A stretch of 7,821 nucleotides of DNA from Candidatus Glassbacteria bacterium RIFCSPLOWO2_12_FULL_58_11 (lineage in GTDB: Bacteria; Gemmatimonadota; Glassbacteria; GWA2-58-10): positions 1-7,821 of the forward strand of contig MFIX01000216.1 in NCBI GenBank assembly GCA_001780825.1. Reading direction: 5' to 3'. The position numbers were made by a program, and so were the translations under genes. This document shows, one piece after another, positions 6,008 to 7,821 of this stretch (position 1 is its first letter; each line of letters begins with the position of its first letter). The notes below the pieces were generated by a model, which had not been told where the DNA came from, did not search any database, and saw only the letters and a list, made by a program, of their open reading frames with translations.

Positions 6008-7066
6008 ATGGCGGCGGATGAACTTTTGATCGATGCCCATACTCATATCGAGCCGCAGTATGCCGAGATGGCCCTGCGGGTGATGGACCGCAGCGGAGTG
6101 GCCTGCAGCGTCAATCTGGGCTGGGAGGATGCCTACGGCGAGAAGCTGCTCAAAATGCTCTCCGTTTTCAGCCGCTGGCCGAACCGTTTCGCCCAGCTCT
6201 GCAACATCGATTGGCGGGCCGTGGATCGCCCCGATTTCGGGTCGCGGGCCGCGGATGCGCTGGAAGCCGCGGTGGAGGCGGGCGCGAAAGGGCTCAAGAT
6301 TTTCAAAAACCTCGGCCTCGCCGTGCGCCTGAAGGACGGAGAGCTGCTGCGGGTGGACGACCGCCGTCTGGACCCGGTATTCGAGCGCGCGGGCCGCCTG
6401 GGAGTAACTGTTTTGATCCACACCGCCGACCCCTGCTGGTTCTGGCGGCCGATCGGCCCGGATAATTTCTGGTCCGGAGTGCTCGAGGGCCAGTACGCGC
6501 GGTGGAGCTATTACCGCACCGGGATGCCCTGCCGCGAGGAGCTGCTCGGCGAGCGGGACAACCTCCTGGCGCGCCACCCGGGGACCCGCTTCGTCTCTCC
6601 CCACCTGGCCAGCCTGGCCGATGACCCGCTCACCTTTGCCGAGACTCTCGAGGCGCACCCGAATCTTTACGCCGATATCTCCGCCCGGCTGCCCACGATG
6701 GTCCGCACCCCGCAGCGCAAGGAAATCTGGCGCGAGATCCTGATCCGTTTCTCCGACCGGATCCTTTTCGGCACGGACCTGATCTTTATTGACCCGGATG
6801 TGGCCACCGGCATCCAGAGCCAGAGCTTCCAGCGCCCCGGAGACCTCGACCTGCAGGGGCTCTCGATCGAGCAGTCCTACGAAAAGACCTCGGTGGATTA
6901 CACCGCGGCCCACGTTAAGTTTCTCGGCTCGGCCGAGCTGCAGCCCGAGGCGCCGTTCCGCAGGCAGAAAGGCAGCTTTGCTCTTCAGGGTCTGGGACTG
7001 CCCAAAAACGCGCTGGAGAAGATTCTCTACCACACCCCGAAGCGGGTGTACGGTATCGAGAACTGA
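6008..7066 (+). CDS. Amidohydrolase family 2 (COG2159-type) metal-dependent hydrolase/decarboxylase, second paralogue
   Basis: A 352-residue TIM-barrel protein of the same family as the gene at 3308-4372 but without its 40-residue N-terminal arm; the barrel starts at once with LIDAHTHIE (H11/H13). Further motifs are AGAKGLKIFKNLG (91-103, with K97), VTVLIHTADP (H138), TRFVSPHLAS (H199) and RILFGTDLIF (D257), the full expected metal and catalytic set. Between D257 and the C-terminus, residues 258-320 differ most from the paralogue and may carry substrate specificity. ATG 6008 follows GGAGG (5994-5998) by 9 bases. It appears cytoplasmic. The gene has its own probable promoter and stands 389 bases from the MBL gene, so it is likely a separate unit. 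A weak stem GCGCT/AGCGC followed by TTTT (7119-7142) could be its terminator. Confidence 0.92.
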   Translation: MAADELLIDAHTHIEPQYAEMALRVMDRSGVACSVNLGWEDAYGEKLLKMLSVFSRWPNRFAQLCNIDWRAVDRPDFGSRAADALEAAVEAGAKGLKIFKNLGLAVRLKDGELLRVDDRRLDPVFERAGRLGVTVLIHTADPCWFWRPIGPDNFWSGVLEGQYARWSYYRTGMPCREELLGERDNLLARHPGTRFVSPHLASLADDPLTFAETLEAHPNLYADISARLPTMVRTPQRKEIWREILIRFSDRILFGTDLIFIDPDVATGIQSQSFQRPGDLDLQGLSIEQSYEKTSVDYTAAHVKFLGSAELQPEAPFRRQKGSFALQGLGLPKNALEKILYHTPKRVYGIEN

Positions 7067-7180
7067 AAGCGAAATTCCTTACGCCGCTTTTGTGCGTGGT
7101 TTCAAATAGGGATTCTTTGCGCTACCTAATACCAGCGCTTTTGTATTGCATGGATACGAGAGCAAAAATAAGCACCCCCT

Positions 7181-7214
7181 CGTCCGCTGAAGCGGACGCC
7201 CCCCTCAAGGGGGG
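7181..7214. repeat. Two adjacent GC-rich hairpins
   Basis: CGTCCGC-TGAA-GCGGACG (7181-7198) is followed directly by CCCCCC-TCAA-GGGGGG (7199-7214). Stems are perfect (7 and 6 bp) with 4-base loops. The arrangement looks like a dispersed REP-type repeat. No T-run follows, so an ordinary intrinsic terminator is unlikely. Confidence 0.6.
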
Positions 7215-7240
7215 AAATCAGTTAAATAGCCAGAGGCATT

Positions 7241-7384
7241 AAAGGCACTGTAGCAGCAAGATTTAAGGTGCGGCCCCGGCACCCTTTTTGCGAGAGCACC
7301 CGGCGGGGAGTTTCCAGCCGCTGAGTTTTTGCAAAAAGGGTGCCGGGGCCGCACAGCTAGAAGCTCCATCCATACAGTGCCTTT
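7241..7384. repeat. Nested inverted-repeat element of 144 bp (MITE-like or large cruciform)
   Basis: An outer perfect 12-bp inverted repeat AAAGGCACTGTA / TACAGTGCCTTT (7241-7252 and 7373-7384) encloses an inner perfect 23-bp inverted repeat (7269-7291 and 7331-7353). The inner arms start TGCGGCCCCGGCACC and close with CCGGGGCCGCA. The 39-base loop (7292-7330) ends in T's that, with the right arm, make the palindrome TTTTTGCAAAAA (7326-7337). An imperfect copy of the right outer end (TCCATCCAGTGCTTT) recurs at 7401-7415. No coding sequence lies inside that I can support. The remaining gene-free sequence to 7564 shows nothing I can name. A MITE, a dispersed hairpin repeat or a structured RNA are all possible. 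Confidence 0.65.
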
Positions 7385-7564
7385 TCCACTATAAGCTTTT
7401 TCCATCCAGTGCTTTCTTACCCTGCTTCAATCACATTGAATAATGCCCGGCCCCTAGGAAGCTACAAGTCATGATATTTTCGACGGCTCTTTGTTGTTGA
7501 AATCTCGCTCTCGAATTATTAGCTTGATTTCAACTAACCCTGGACGCAGTCCGTTTCTTCGAAA

Positions 7565-7821
7565 ATGCCGATGACTGAATTGCCTGAACACGGCTATCTG
7601 GTGGTCCTGGTGACCGCGGGCACGCCGGAGGATGCGGCTTCTATCGCCAGCGCCCTGGTGGAGGAGCGCCTGGCCGCCTGCGGGAACATAATCGAGCGCA
7701 TCCGCTCGATCTACCGCTGGCAGGGTAAGATCGAGGACCAGCCTGAGGCGCTGCTGGTGCTGAAAACGCGACCGGAGCTGTTCGAGGCCCTGAGAAAGCG
7801 CGTGGTAGAGCTGCACCCTTA
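7565..7821 (+). CDS. cutA: CutA1 divalent-cation tolerance protein, N-terminal part (partial at 3' end)
   Basis: The frame from ATG 7565 stays open to the window edge, giving 85 residues plus two bases. It reads YLVVLVTAGTPEDAASIASALVEERLAACGNI, then IRSIYRWQGKIED, then ALLVLKTRPELFEAL and VVELHP. These are in order the signature segments of CutA1: the LAAC motif with C39, the Y-RWQGK strand (50-55) and the beginning of the H-P-Y motif. CutA is a small trimeric ferredoxin-like protein of about 100-115 residues linked to copper and other divalent-metal tolerance, so some 20-30 residues are missing. Its exact biochemical role is unsettled. An in-frame TAA at 7535-7537 limits the start to ATG 7565 or ATG 7571; neither has a strong Shine-Dalgarno sequence. 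Confidence 0.93.
   Translation, partial: MPMTELPEHGYLVVLVTAGTPEDAASIASALVEERLAACGNIIERIRSIYRWQGKIEDQPEALLVLKTRPELFEALRKRVVELHP

Noticed and set aside
6002..7033. A 343-codon open frame on the - strand opposite the second amidohydrolase.
   Set aside because: The + strand frame has all amidohydrolase motifs and a good ribosome binding site. The antisense translation is typical GC-driven shadow sequence.
7205..7405. A 66-codon open frame on the - strand across the nested inverted repeat.
   Set aside because: It is formed by the repeat arms and has no family similarity or start signal that I can support.

Overview
The window comes from a bacterium with a fairly GC-rich genome. The metabolic genes use many G/C-ending codons, while a stretch from about 300 to 1950 is visibly more AT-rich. 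No gene fixes the taxon. The mix of an Amidohydro_2 pair, a uroporphyrinogen-decarboxylase-like protein, a Tat/lipoprotein metallo-beta-lactamase-fold enzyme and hairpin-type intergenic repeats fits a heterotrophic, poorly cultivated bacterial lineage. That is an inference with low confidence.

Layout. (1) 1-303: C-terminal end of a medium-chain dehydrogenase/reductase, + strand. (2) 377-1951: a decayed mntA-hepT toxin-antitoxin operon behind a good sigma70-type promoter. mntA changes frame at a T-run. hepT is cut in two by an insertion of about 0.8 kb, and its 3' half has an amber codon exactly where the tyrosine of the RX4HXY motif should be. The insertion carries one intact gene (1000-1680) for a 226-residue protein that itself shows an RX4H motif of HEPN type. 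(3) 1948-3024, - strand: a UROD-superfamily protein whose stop codon overlaps the hepT stop tail to tail. (4) 3152-3231: two inverted REP-like hairpins, a REPIN-type element. (5) 3308-4372, - strand: an amidohydrolase, divergent from (6) 4542-5618, + strand: an exported MBL-fold hydrolase. (7) 5685-5826: a run of hairpins. (8) 6008-7066, + strand: a second amidohydrolase, clearly a paralogue of the first. (9) 7067-7564: a gene-free region with two short hairpins and a nested inverted-repeat element of 144 bp. (10) 7565-7821: the start of cutA, running off the window.

How the parts fit. The UROD-like protein, two amidohydrolases and the MBL-fold enzyme look like a loose catabolic neighbourhood: an envelope-anchored hydrolase would act outside the cytoplasm and two TIM-barrel hydrolases or decarboxylases inside. 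The substrate cannot be read from the sequence, and the genes are not one operon. The toxin-antitoxin region is the most unusual part. It appears to be a dead or dying MntA-HepT module that received a second HEPN-like gene.
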